Part shown: positions 53,704 to 64,000 of the stretch, piece by piece
How the letters are laid out: each line of letters begins with the position of its first letter
Position numbering within the stretch: position 1 is the first letter of the stretch
Assembly (NCBI GenBank): GCA_003693705.1
Contig: RBZT01000215.1
Span: 1 to 64,000, forward strand
Length of the DNA: 64,000 bases
From: Polymyxa betae
Lineage: Eukaryota; Endomyxa; Phytomyxea; Plasmodiophorida; Plasmodiophoridae
Direction: 5' to 3'
Program-made: the position numbers and the translations under genes
Notes under the pieces: generated by a model
What the model was told of the DNA's origin: nothing
The model's database searches: none
Seen by the model: only the letters and a program-made list of their open reading frames with translations

Positions 53704-54604
53704 TTACAGGAAGACAGGAAGACGACTACGAGGGACTGAGGCTACGACGAAATGAGACGAAGAAGTTGATTCAAAGACGGCGTTAACCGAACCTGAACTA
53801 TTCTCAGTTCGGTTCTTTTTCAAAGTGACTGAATAGGCGAAATGACCCGGGTGAACTCGATAGTATTCAGATTCGAAAGGGAGAAGTCTCTCGGCAGCAG
53901 AACAGTATTCAGATGGAGGGATATGAGCCAGCTGATATAATTCTCGTATGACCCTATATGGAATCCAACGAACCTTTCCATCAGCATTTGAATGTGTAAG
54001 CAAGCCATGAATTTCATGCGTTCCGTCCCAGGGAACGTTCGAGCGATTTACGCCTTTCACCAGCTCTAAAGAAACCACTCCTTGAAAAGAGGATAATTCA
54101 ATGAAGTCGCCGCCCTCGCCACATGCAAATCGTTGCGGCGTTATCATAATACCATGCCATCTCTGGAGTGTGCCATTTCATGCACAATAATTAACGCCAC
54201 GAAAACGGTGATGCGAATCAGTTCACGGTCATTGGGAATATTACGCCCTAAAACATGCAGCAACCTTTGAAACACTCCTGCCGGCATAAGTTCGAATAGA
54301 ATCTGGTGACGTCTTACCTGTGTTTAAATATCGTATTCACATGGATCGTATGACAAGCTTGGCGGGGCACTGTCCATGCAAAAGTATGCTGATCCCGGGG
54401 ACTACCGAATCGTATTGCCACGTTTAGAGCCGATTTGACATCCGTTTTAGAAATTTCAGCCAATCGTTCCAAGTGCCACCGTACCATATCTGTGCTCAGC
54501 AATGCATTCGCTATCTTCACCGACTCCAGCAAGGGAGGCCGGGCTGCATGGGCAATCATCGCCACCGCATTATCAGGTGAGAGTCTCAGAATCCGATGTA
54601 CCAT
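53704..54604 (-). pseudogene. HExxH metallopeptidase-like gene, frame disrupted
   Basis: Reading down from 54604, MVRWHLERLAEISKTDVKSA is followed by a probable intron (GTAAGACGTCACCAG). Then ILFELMPAGVFQRLLHVLGR, NDRELIRITVFVALIIVHEM and AHSRDG carry the zinc-binding motif H-E-M-A-H. Two stops follow in that frame (near 54148), and the continuation GEGGDFIELSSFQGVVSLEL, ELVKG and KVRWIPYRVI lies in the next frame with no visible intron. Fungal proteins with HE.AH followed by GxxWExxxFGG have the same layout, but the match here is weak. It is either a pseudogene or a real gene with an unrecognised splice or sequencing slip. Confidence 0.4.
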
Positions 54605-54726
54605 GGGAAATGAGGTTTGGGGGAACTGGGAGAGCGTTGACGATGGACGTCAGGCTCTATTCGACTCGACAAGACAAACGTAGGAAAAGGTAGCAAGTTG
54701 GATGAACTCAAAGTGCGTTTGATTAA

Positions 54727-55330
54727 CAAAGGGTCACAAACGGCCGTTTTCCGATTTAATTTCAACTTTCAACCGCGACGATTCTGAAAATGGCGGCTTT
54801 CTGAGCCGCTTACTTGTACAGGTTCTTTGAGGTTCCAGTTCGTCTGGCGTGAAATAGAAGGTCTTCTTGGCCTTGGTTGCATAGAACCATTTCTCGTCGA
54901 TATGAGCACAGTCCAGCATATGTCCATGAAAGTTGGATTTGGTTTTTCCGGATCGAGCATTTTTAATGCGGACAAACGTCCCAGCATGTTTTTCTCAGTC
55001 AAGAATGGCTTGATGGTGCTGGAATGGCGACGAACTTCACCGGCAGCAAATTTGCCATGCAGTGTGCTTTTTTGGAATACTCAGCTCTGCTGACAGAGAT
55101 CTGATGTTTTGTCTCGAATCCGGCGGCACTTTTTTACTGCCTCCAGATCAAGGATTTTAGATTTGCGGCCAAAAATCCCCACACCTCGAAGATACACCAC
55201 ATCGCAAGGTGACCCGTCTGAGATTGAACGTTGTCCTTGCTGCCAAATTCGACTCAAAGTTTTGGATGAAAAGAGGTTCTGTGGCAGTATCTCCAATTGC
55301 GCCTTTTTTTGAGTTTTCCATCGTTATACT
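54727..55330 (-). mobile_element. Decayed Tc1/mariner-type transposase
   Basis: Fragments in several frames line up with a mariner-like transposase in order. N-terminal helix-turn-helix remnants are LSRIWQQGQRSISDG and GRKSKILDLEAVKK, then SSTIKPFLTEKNMLGRLSAL, NPTFMD and, after a frameshift, DCAHIDEKWFYATKAKKTFY with ELEPQRTC, the catalytic-core block containing the first DDE/D aspartate. The remainder of the catalytic domain (second Asp and last acidic residue) is not found before the sequence ends at 54735. Internal stops and frameshifts make it inactive. Terminal inverted repeats were not identified by eye. Confidence 0.7.
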
Positions 55331-56560
55331 GCGATAACAATTGCTCACACACACCTCAACGTTGCTGATAGGTTAGATTGGGGTTTTGGGGACTCTCCCC
55401 CGATTCGAGGATGGTCGGAGCTCCTGATCTTCAGCTCACGAGGCCGGTTGATTACAAGACTGGTAAAATCGACGATGTCCGAGGCATAATATCTCAGCGA
55501 GCAACGCTCGGTTGAAGTCGAAAATTTCTGCTCCAGGTATGAAGGTCAATTTTTGTTTGTTTTCCTGGGACTTTTTTCTACAGGAACTTTTTTACCGGAC
55601 ACAGATTGTCATATTCTGCGATAATATAAAGCTCCCAGGTCGAGATCATCGCAAATGAATTATAATAAATACACAAGTGACTATCGTATGATATGATACA
55701 TTTTTGGTAAAGGTTCTCTGACCCAGTATCTTAACCTTCAAATACACTCCCCAACAAAAACAATAAAAAAGAAACATATACCGCAAGAAGCGATGCTGGC
55801 GTAAGTTTTCAAGCAGAAGCGAGGAAGAACGCGACAAATCAAGGACTACCGGCGCCTCAAAAAAGGTTTGTTCTTGTGTAAACAGATTTGTTCTTCATAT
55901 TCTGTGAATGAAAGCTGCTAAATATGGTCATGCTGCACGTGAAAAATCTTGATATACAGTATTTATAGAAAACTTGGGACTGTATGTGTTCATTTTCATG
56001 TGTAGGGTTAGGAGCTTTATTGTTGAGATTTCACTCGTTCATGAGATCAATCTGGTCCATGGCGACCGACTACAGCTTTATTCTGGCAAAAACTTCAATG
56101 TCACTTGTCAATAATCAACGACTCAGCTCGCTTTTGATGGCCACCGCCACTTATCTACAAGACTGAGATGTTCGTGTGGATTCAACTAATACAGACCTCG
56201 AATACCTACTCAAACGAAAAGGATTTTCAATGAGCATTGGTCGTTGCAATATTATTTGGCGTTATGAAGAAAACCCTTGGGTCTGTTACTTCCTACTAAA
56301 CAGTAAGTAGAGATTGTCGATCGACTGATTATTATGAACTTGTCACGTGTTGTTGTCAAGCAGTGCAGATTGGGTTATCGTCCAAATAGCCAGCCCTCAG
56401 ATTATTTCGATTCGAAGGAAATCGACTTTTATCTAATTTTGAATTACAGTTGATTTGCATGTCACCCGTTATAACAATAGTGAGGAAAATGCAAGATACT
56501 TGCAATGGATTTTGGTTGTCGTACTTTTGCAATGGACTGACAGGTTATCAGGCTTGCTCA
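55331..56560. other. Gene-poor region
   Basis: AT-rich with only short ORFs without recognisable content. A GTGTAGGGTTAGG telomere-like stretch is at 55999-56011. It may contain further transposon debris that I could not recognise. Confidence 0.5.
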
Positions 56561-56564
56561 CCTA

Positions 56565-56760
56565 ATGCTGATTGCAATCAAAACTAGCGATTTCGTCACC
56601 ATCGGTTGCCATACAGAATCTGACGATGACGGACGCGCCTGCCATCATAATGGCGCCCTCCGGCGACACGCCATTGTCGTCATCGACTTCGTCTGCTGGA
56701 CCGACAACGAATACCGTTGCCAAGGCGAACAGTTCGTTGTCGGCAGATTTCTCTAATAAT
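56565..56760 (+). pseudogene. Orphan tail relic of a PAN-like gene
   Basis: A frame reads SSPSVAIQNLTMTDAPAIIM, APSGDTPLSSSTS. This closely matches the Ser/Thr-rich tail of the PAN-like gene at 50100 (SSPSVATQNATTTTDAPAII), but no signal peptide or PAN domain is attached. The DNA (GACGGACGCGCCTGCCATCA) also resembles the sequence following the stop of the second paralogue. It is most likely the displaced 3' part of a third copy or of the shortened paralogue. Confidence 0.6.
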
Positions 56761-57246
56761 CGGGTTCGCTGAATTTGTTTACAATTCTTGAAAGCGAAGC
56801 GAAATGCTGTATCCAAAGGAACGTGTTATAAACTGTTTCAAGGACAGTCTTATATCAATTACTGTATGAAGTAGCATCTAATACCATTCAGCTGTCTGAG
56901 CGAAAATCTGGTCGCACCTGAAGTCGACCTTTCTATCCACAAGACAGAGCAGGACAGCAAGGCAATAACTCTTCTAACAAGGCACACTCATAAGATTGTG
57001 GGACAATGACCCAGTCGATCCTGCAAAAGACTTCAACTTGGCCCTCCACTTCGACAGTCGAGCAAACAACAGATGTCGACCCTAACGTTCAGTGGTCGGC
57101 CGACTTAGAAACCCTAATCGTGGGGCTAAAATGTACTATAGCTACAGAAATGGGACTAATGGCAGATGGGCGATCGCGACGATACTGTAGAGAGCGTTTA
57201 GTTACGAAAGTTGCGAGAGACGCTATATTGCGCTGGGTGCTCGCCG

Positions 57247-60200
57247 ATGTCATCCGCCGGCCCTGACCCTGTGGCCTCCTTGCTCAGCCAGAAGGTCGCA
57301 CGGCTGAAGGTTATTAATGATGAGGACCCGAAAGCAATCCAGGCCCTCTCCCGGCAGTATCGTCCCGATGCACTGGAGAAGATTCAAGCTCGCCTCCGCC
57401 AACAGCTCTATGAAATCTCCTCTGTGCTGCCGGTTAGGCCACGTATGTGATTTGCTGCTGGTGCGTCCTCGATGGAATTAATGAACCTGTGCCTGATAGC
57501 ATCGGAGCCATGGCTTGTTGATCCAACGTCCTTTATCCGGACGCAACATATCGGCGAAGGGTCGCCTTCGCTCGCTGTTCAGGCTCCCCGCAATCCTCGT
57601 TTGCTTATGGCCAAATTAGAAGCTTTTCGTGCATTTGACCAGAAAAGGTCCATTACTTACTTTTATTTAATCTTTTTTCGTGCCTGTTTCGATCAAAGTT
57701 TAATCAAACTTCATGCTATCTTTAAGCACATTGCCTGCATTGGTGATTGGACTAATGTAAACTGGTTGCGATACTGACAATTTGCTTCAATAGGCGACAG
57801 AAGCAGGAAGCAGAAAGAGCCGAGCAAGATGCAGCAGATGCTAAACGAGAAAAGGAACGCATCGCTAAGCTGGAATTTGAGACGAGAAAGAGGGCTGTCA
57901 GGCAAAGCTTTCTTCGAGCTTTGTTTGAGCATGCTGAAAAGTTCCGTTCTGTTGCAAAAGAAGAGAATCGACAGCTTCGCTCTCTTGCGAATCAGGCTCA
58001 GGGTTGGATAATCGCTAAAGAACGGTATCACTCTGCTCTTACTCAAGTCTTTGTATTCACTGATAAAAAGGAAACAACGAACTTTGGAGGATAAACAGCA
58101 GAAAGCACGTATGAAGGCGCTAAAGGAGAACGATATGGAAGCATATGCTTCTCTTCTTGCTGAAACAAAGAATGAACGTCTCTCCTCACTTTTGGCTCAG
58201 ACTGAGGTCTGTTTGCTGCAACTTTTAATCAACGAGAGCGTTTAGATGCGTGTTCAGGATTTTTTAAAGCAGCTAAGCGCCAATGCATCGGGCTCTTTTC
58301 ACAGAGTTGTGGAAGAGATCACTGCTCAGCCCTTGCTATTGAAGCACGGAACATTAAAGAGCTACCAACTGGAAGGATTGCAATGGCTTGTCTCACTCTA
58401 TAACAACAACCTTAACGGGTTTGCATCATGTGTATCTCAACGAGCTCGTTTCTAATAGAGGTTCAGAATTTTAGCCGATGAAATGGGTCTTGGTAAAACG
58501 ATTCAGACCATCGCTCTGCTAACGTACGTTATGGAAACGAAAGGGGATCATGGTCCTTTCATGATTATTGTACCTTTGTCTACGATGTCAAACTGGGTCA
58601 AGGTTTGTATTTGGTGAGTGATTGTCCATAGGAATAACTTTTTTATCAGGAATTCGAACGCTGGGCACCGACTGTTATGGTCGTGGAATATCAGGGAAAG
58701 CCTCCGGAACGAAAAGACCTTTGGAGAAGGTGAATGACCTTTTGTGCCAGTCTCCATTAGCCTTATGATCCTTAGGTTTATCGTATCGCGAAAATTTAAT
58801 GTTCTGTTGACGACTTACGAATACGTTCTGAACAAGCACGACCGGTCAAAACTGGAATCCATTGAGTGGCATTATATTATTGTAGACGAAGGTTTATGAC
58901 TTTCGTCTACAGTGATTTGAAATCATAATCATGTTCAGGTCATCGTATGAAGAATACCAAGTCAAAATTTACAGTTGCGCTAAATACTCGCTATCGCTCT
59001 CTGCATCGGTATGTGATGCTTTTTATTGGCAAAACCGACTGTCTCATTGCTGCTTTTAGATTGCTTCTTACAGGAACGCCTTTACAAAACAATCTTTCTG
59101 AGTTATGGTCGTTACTTAACTTTTTAGTCCCGAAGATTTTCAACTCAGCAGATAACTTTGAGACATGGTTTAACAAGCCATTTGAAGCCGCTGGTGTTGG
59201 TGACAGTTCCGCTGAGTTACGACAAGAAGAAAAAATGCTTATCATCAACCGGTTGCATCGGGTTCTGCGACCATTTTTGCTCCGAAGATTGAAAGTCGAC
59301 GTAGGGTCAATTTTTCAGTTCTCGTGCTATAGTTAAGATTAGTTAGGTTGCTTCAGAATTACCTGATAAGGTGGAGCGAGTGATCAAATGTGAACTTTCA
59401 GTCTGGCAAAAGATGGTTTATAAACAAGTATGTTATCTGGGCTCGATATGTGCTCTGTGTTTGAATTCCTACTTCTAGATCCAACAAAAATTCATTCCGA
59501 TGGCCAACAGTACTTCTGGCGTATCTGCAAAGGGCTTAAATAATACTTTCATGCAACTTCGAAAAATTTGTAATCATCCTTATCTGTTCTTTGATGATCT
59601 CAACTCCATTTCTCCTCATACATCCGACGAGATCATCAGGTTCGCTCAGCTCTTTTGTTGTCAACAGCCGAACTGAATTCTTTAGGTGTTCGGGGAAGTT
59701 TGAGATGCTAGAGAGAATCCTTCCCAAAATTCGCCGCTCTAAACACAAAGTTTGCTAGCATTGATTGTGGTCATCAAGCTAAAACCTTTTCAGGTCCTAA
59801 TTTTCACTCAAATGACTAAAGTTTTGGATATCATGGAGGAGTACATGGATTACCGAAGATATCCCTACTTGCGTTTAGGTAAATGCTGAATGGCGCTCTG
59901 ATCGTGCATTAATGTAAACATTCAGATGGTCAAACGAAACCAGAATCGCGTTCCCAACTACTTGAGTTGTTTAATGCCCCAAACTCTCCTTATTTTGTTT
60001 TCTTACTCTCAACACGAGCTGGTGGTCTGGGTCTAAATCTTCAGGTAATGCTTCTTCGGTAAAATCCTGTGGTACCTCATGTTTTGCTAATAGTCTGCTG
60101 ACACTGTTATCATTTTTGATTCCGATTGGAACCCCCAAATGGATTTACAAGCTCAAGACCGAGCCCATCGTCTCGGGCAGCAAAGTGAAGTTCGAGTATT

Positions 60201-61756
60201 CAGGCTTGTAACGTGCTCGCCTGTTGAAGAACAAATCTTGATGGTATCATCAGCAATTTTCTGTAGTTTTCATCTAAGTACGCTACATAGAGAGCTCAAT
60301 TCAAATTGGGTTTGGATCAGATGATTATTCAGGCTGGTAAATTCAACCAAAAAGTCAGAGCGTTTCAACGGTTTCGATCAGCATTCTTATCTAATCCTCC
60401 ATCAGGATTCACTTGAGGCCACTGCTCAAGAAAGAAGGGAAATGTTGACAACGGTCCTTCGTGACGGTGTTGAGATGGGAGAACAGATCGATCTACCAAA
60501 CGACGAGAAAATCAACAGGTTATTCCATATGGTCTTTATCACATCTATTGACCATTTCTCCAGTTTGTTGGCTAGGAATGAAGACGAACTGGATCTTTTC
60601 CAACTTATTGATGTCGAACTCGATAAGGAAAGGCGGGAAAAATGGCATGCCATTGGGAATACTGCACCTCTTCCACCCAGACTGATGATGGATGAAAATG
60701 AAGTTCCAGAGTATGTGTACTTTTTTCATTTGAGGCCAACAGCTGATGTGTCCAGGTTCATCCGAATGGCCCAACAAGCTGCTCCAGCGATGAAGTTTGA
60801 AGTCCCTAAAATTGTGGTACTGCTCTTAAAACTGTTTATTCTTTCTCTGATTAGGTTTTAGGAGGGAAATCGCGCTGCCAGACGTGCTGAAAACGGTCCC
60901 GTATATAAGGAAATGTCTGATGCCGAATTCAATGCTCTTTGCGAAGAAGATGAAGAAGACGACAAAGTGCTTGTTGCTTCGAAAGGTCCAGGAAAGAAAG
61001 GAAAGCGCCCAGTACCAATAGCAAGCAACTCCAAAACAACTCCATTACAGAGTTCACTGCTGTCTCTTCTAAATTCAGTGAAATCAATGAGATGCCCGGA
61101 AAATGGAGAATCACTTGTGTTTTCAACATTGTTAAAAGCCCCTGGTAGTCCCGATTACCGGGAAGTTTGCGCTCCCGATACGTCTCATCTGGACCTCAAG
61201 AGTATTTTGGTACGAAGATAGTTTTCCGTGAGATCGACATATGATTGTTTTCCTAGGGTAACGTTCGCTCTGGGAAGTACACGCGACCTAGTCAAATGGC
61301 TAGAGATTTCAGGCTGATGCTACAAAATTTGGAATCGTGGTTTCAAGTACGCTTGCTTTTATTCGATTTAAAATACTGAGCAGTCATTTGTAGGACGAGG
61401 AGTCTACCGAAAGGAAAAAGATCCACTCATTACGAAAGCTTTTTAACGAGAAATACCGCGGTACATTCCAGGTGATTTTTTACAGCAACCTGTTCGCTTT
61501 ATTGAGATTGTCACAGACGGAAGAAAAAGCTACAAAAAAGCCATCGATCGATAATGGAGAATCTAATGCCGGATCCGAAACGGAATCTGCTGAATCAGAT
61601 ACCGAACTCGGCCTTGATGAGGATGACGATTTTGATGAGGACACGTCGAATAACCAAACGGTGAATGTTAACATTATTGATGATGTTGATGGTATTGGCG
61701 ACGATTTGGATGACGAGGCGCCTATCGAACGTAGTCGAAAAAGGCAAAAAGCTTGA
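57247..61756 (+). CDS. SWI/SNF-type chromatin remodelling ATPase (Brahma/STH1)
   Basis: The ATG at 57247 ([20 protein letters not shown]) is followed by an HSA-like helical region ([20 protein letters not shown]). The Snf2 ATPase carries the full motif set: [39 protein letters not shown] (Walker A), IIVDEGHRMKN (Walker B, split by an intron inside DEGH), [67 protein letters not shown] and [21 protein letters not shown] SnAC-like region ([16 protein letters not shown]) follows. The C terminus holds a degenerate bromodomain-like segment ([28 protein letters not shown]) and an acidic tail ending [10 protein letters not shown]. About 18 short introns split the gene. The stop at 61756 is 66 bp from the convergent PrpB stop. 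Confidence 0.93.
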
Positions 61757-61821
61757 AATTTTCAAATATATACTGCTACTACTAATAAAGGGCATTATTC
61801 ACAAAGACTCATACAATAAAT

Positions 61822-63120
61822 TTATTTGGACGCCAGTTTATCCAAGTATTCCTCATACTTGTGATAATGAAGAGCCTCATACAATTCCTTTCTGGTCTGT
61901 GCACATTGTCAGAGAAACCTAAAAGCAGTAAGGTGTACAAACCTGCATTAATTTGACAACATCTCTTTGATGGCCCTTTTCGACGATAGATTTAGCTACA
62001 ATTTCAGCAGCCTTGGCTTGAGCTCGGTGTATACTCAGCGGATAAAGAATCATGGATACTCCGACTGAAGCCAGCTCGTCTCTTGAAAACAGGTCAGTCG
62101 CACCTTCACTCCAAACTCAGTTTCTTTACTATAGCACAGCATGCATACCTACCAAATTCTGTAATATTAGCAAGTACTGGTATCTTTGGAAATTCTTTGC
62201 TTAACACAGCGTATTGCTCAAGCTTGGTCAGTGCCTCAGGGAAAAGCATATCGGCCCCAGCTGTGACACATCTGAGCTGAAAAATTCTGCCTTTATAGCA
62301 CCATGCCTTTGATATATTGTTCGCAGCGCTCCAGGGTTTTATCCATTCCCTCATTAGCGAAGGCGTCAGTTCGAGCCATAATGACTACAAAACGAATCAA
62401 GGCCGGGAAATAAAACGGCCAAAACAGACCAAGTAAAAAGCCGATAAAAAGTGATCTTAGTCCTTACCGAACGATGAATCTGTACGAGCATCCACAGCAG
62501 CTTTTATGCGATCACCTGTGGCGTGTTGAACTCACCTATTGGTACCGATAATGATTATCTTACACATTTCTTCAGTTGAAACAATGGATTTGTTAGGCCG
62601 ATGTCCACAGCGCTTATTTACTTCTTGATCTTCAATATGAATAGCACCGGCACCGGCACGCTCCAGTTCGCGAACTGTCCTCGCAATACCAAAAGCACTT
62701 CCGAATCCGGTATCGACATCGACCAAAACTGGCACCGAGGTACAGCTGGTAGACGTCAATTTGCTGATAAAGAATGGACATGGATGATGAAGATCACCTT
62801 GTCAATCTCCGAACATCCTCTACGACATCGTTCAGATTTGTCACACCTAAATCTGGTAGCCCTAGAACGCCATTAAAACGGTTGTTTCCAGAATCGGTGC
62901 ATCGTCGCTACCATGAGAGGCTGTAGCGACGCCTGAACCAGAGACGTACAATGCCTTGGCACCTGCTTTCTGTGCCAACATTCCAGTATAGGCTAGACTC
63001 TGCATCAGAGACTGTGTCGTTGCAAACCGCATGCGTCTTACCAGTGGTGGCGCCAATGATCTGCAGCGGTCGATGGTCTGAGACCGCCTTTCGAAACAAT
63101 GCTCCCATGGACGACGTCAT
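61822..63120 (-). CDS. prpB: 2-Methylisocitrate lyase (isocitrate lyase/PEP mutase family)
   Basis: An enzyme of the 2-methylcitrate cycle that splits 2-methylisocitrate into pyruvate and succinate, disposing of propionyl-CoA. Spliced exons start [20 protein letters not shown] at 63120 and continue [72 protein letters not shown] (catalytic KRCGH), [20 protein letters not shown] and [11 protein letters not shown]. The end reads [20 protein letters not shown] and [11 protein letters not shown]. The DVDTGFG and KRCGH signatures point to PrpB rather than to glyoxylate-cycle isocitrate lyase. The N terminus is short and has no clear organellar presequence, although mitochondria would be the usual site. 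Several 40-70-nt introns interrupt it. Confidence 0.9.
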
Positions 63121-63370
63121 TGCCTTTAGTTTATGATTATGAGCAGAGCACACTGGTTGATGGAGGCCGCAACGTTATCATTACAATGTCTAACTCCGTT
63201 TGGAAGCTTGTTACGATGATCACTCTATAGGAGACATTAGGCTGATGTCACTATGTGCATGTGATGGTTGTATTCTTCGGCTTCATAAGTTCGAAAGAAC
63301 GTATCATTTGTTTATCAAATGAATTCTTTTAGAGTATATTGTGATTAGGTTGGGGCGTGCGGTTTTGTGA

Positions 63371-63771
63371 TTAGACCGTCTGAGCATCCTGGTTGGTGGT
63401 CAGCTCGACTAACAGCTGCCAATCCGAAGGGTTGTCCAGCTTGACAGACTCCCTGAGAGCTGCGATGGCATCATCTCGTCGATTCACTGCAATACAAGCC
63501 CTGGCCATAATCTGAAACGCATTGTACTGCAAGCCATCTGCTTTAGAATCGGGATGCGAAAGAAATGGTGGAAACCTACATTCAGGGGATCCTCATGGAC
63601 ACTCTTCTGGAAGCAGTCAATAGCGTATTCGAAATGGCGTTTGTTGTAGAATCCGACGCCAGCTCGGAACCAGCCTTGTGCTGTATTAGGCACCTGACCA
63701 ATTCGATCGATGAGCCACCGCTCGGCCGTTTTGATGCTAGGCACCGTATCTGGGGCTGCCTTAGTATCCAT
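63371..63771 (-). CDS. TPR protein, probably incomplete at the window edge
   Basis: Two exons read AERWLIDRIGQVPNTAQGWF, RAGVGFYNKRHFEYAIDCFQ, KSVHEDPLN, then, after an intron of about 40 nt (near 63531-63569), YNAFQIMARACIAVNRRDDA, IAALRESVKLDNPSDWQ and the stop at 63371. Two to three tetratricopeptide repeats are visible (W..AG..FY....FEYAI..F..S...DP). The ATG at 63771 could be the start, but AG acceptors just upstream (CTTCAG near 63784) make further 5' exons likely. The partner is unknown. Confidence 0.5.
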
Positions 63772-64000
63772 TTACGATCGATCTGAAGTACGGCAGTGAA
63801 AAGTCTCGGCATTGACAGATAAAAGACGACAAGCAAATTGTCGAGGTCGTCGATATAAATGCTCTTATGTTAATACAAATTCAACGAGAGAAAGCTGAGC
63901 AGGCGCTCGTCATGTTCTGGATAAATACACTTTATACATATAGGACGAATAATTTACAGAAGATGGGAGTTAGCAGCAGCCTTAGCAAACAGCGCTTGCT

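Noticed and set aside
1-64000. CRISPR array, tRNA, rRNA or prokaryotic operons
   Set aside because: No regularly spaced direct repeats with unique spacers, no cloverleaf with the usual T-loop sequence and no rRNA core sequence were noticed; the gene content and introns are eukaryotic.

Overview
The window is nuclear DNA from a flagellated unicellular eukaryote. The genes are split by very short GT-AG introns (mostly about 42-60 nt), the code is standard, and no rRNA, tRNA, operon or CRISPR array is visible. The protein set is typical of a protist: an intraflagellar transport subunit (IFT172), a tubulin polyglutamylase subunit (TPGS2), mitochondrial Hsp90 (TRAP1), a mitochondrial LepA/GUF1 GTPase, 2-methylisocitrate lyase, a plant-type Na+/Ca2+ exchanger (NCL) with EF-hands, and a GTE-type BET protein with one bromodomain. 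Interstitial plant-type telomere repeats (TTTAGGG/TTTTAGGG) occur, several of them inside introns. Together these suggest a bikont lineage. A phytomyxid-like rhizarian would fit, but that is only a guess.

Layout. 1-2.2 kb: three small unknown or membrane genes and an array of a 12-bp palindrome. 3.2-6 kb: an AT-hook protein and an SLC35/TPT-type nucleotide-sugar transporter. 6-17 kb: a GC-rich block with IFT172, the decapping enzyme DCP2, an AFG2-like AAA ATPase with an impaired second site, and TPGS2. 17-25 kb: a small membrane protein candidate, a two-repeat Myb/SANT protein, TRAP1, a four-helix membrane protein and a degenerate dual-specificity phosphatase. 24.7-32.4 kb: a very large alpha-helical protein with a C-terminal kinase, then a BET bromodomain protein. 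33-46.6 kb: a small membrane protein, GUF1, an 80-bp tandem repeat, a RasGEF, a divergent WW-DH-PH-FYVE-DH-PH RhoGEF, the NCL exchanger and acyl-CoA-binding protein. 46.9-49.3 kb: an S9 dipeptidyl-peptidase-5-like serine peptidase. 50-57 kb: a gene-poor stretch with two recently duplicated secreted PAN-like proteins, a displaced relic of their tail, a broken HExxH-protein candidate and a decayed Tc1/mariner transposase. 57-64 kb: a Brahma/STH1 remodelling ATPase, methylisocitrate lyase and the end of a TPR protein.

Genes are packed tightly: convergent neighbours are separated by about 35-80 bp and one divergent pair by about 90 bp between start codons. The most unusual signals are introns built around telomere repeats (two clear and one weaker in IFT172, one shared by both PAN paralogues), a 9-nt microexon encoding the PGH of the GUF1 G3 motif, an array of TTTGCG..CGCAAA hairpins in front of the AAA ATPase, the natural D-Q Walker B in that ATPase, and the six-domain RhoGEF. 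Exon borders were worked out by hand from reading frame, GT/AG signals and remembered family consensus. Positions given for whole genes are spans from start to stop including introns.
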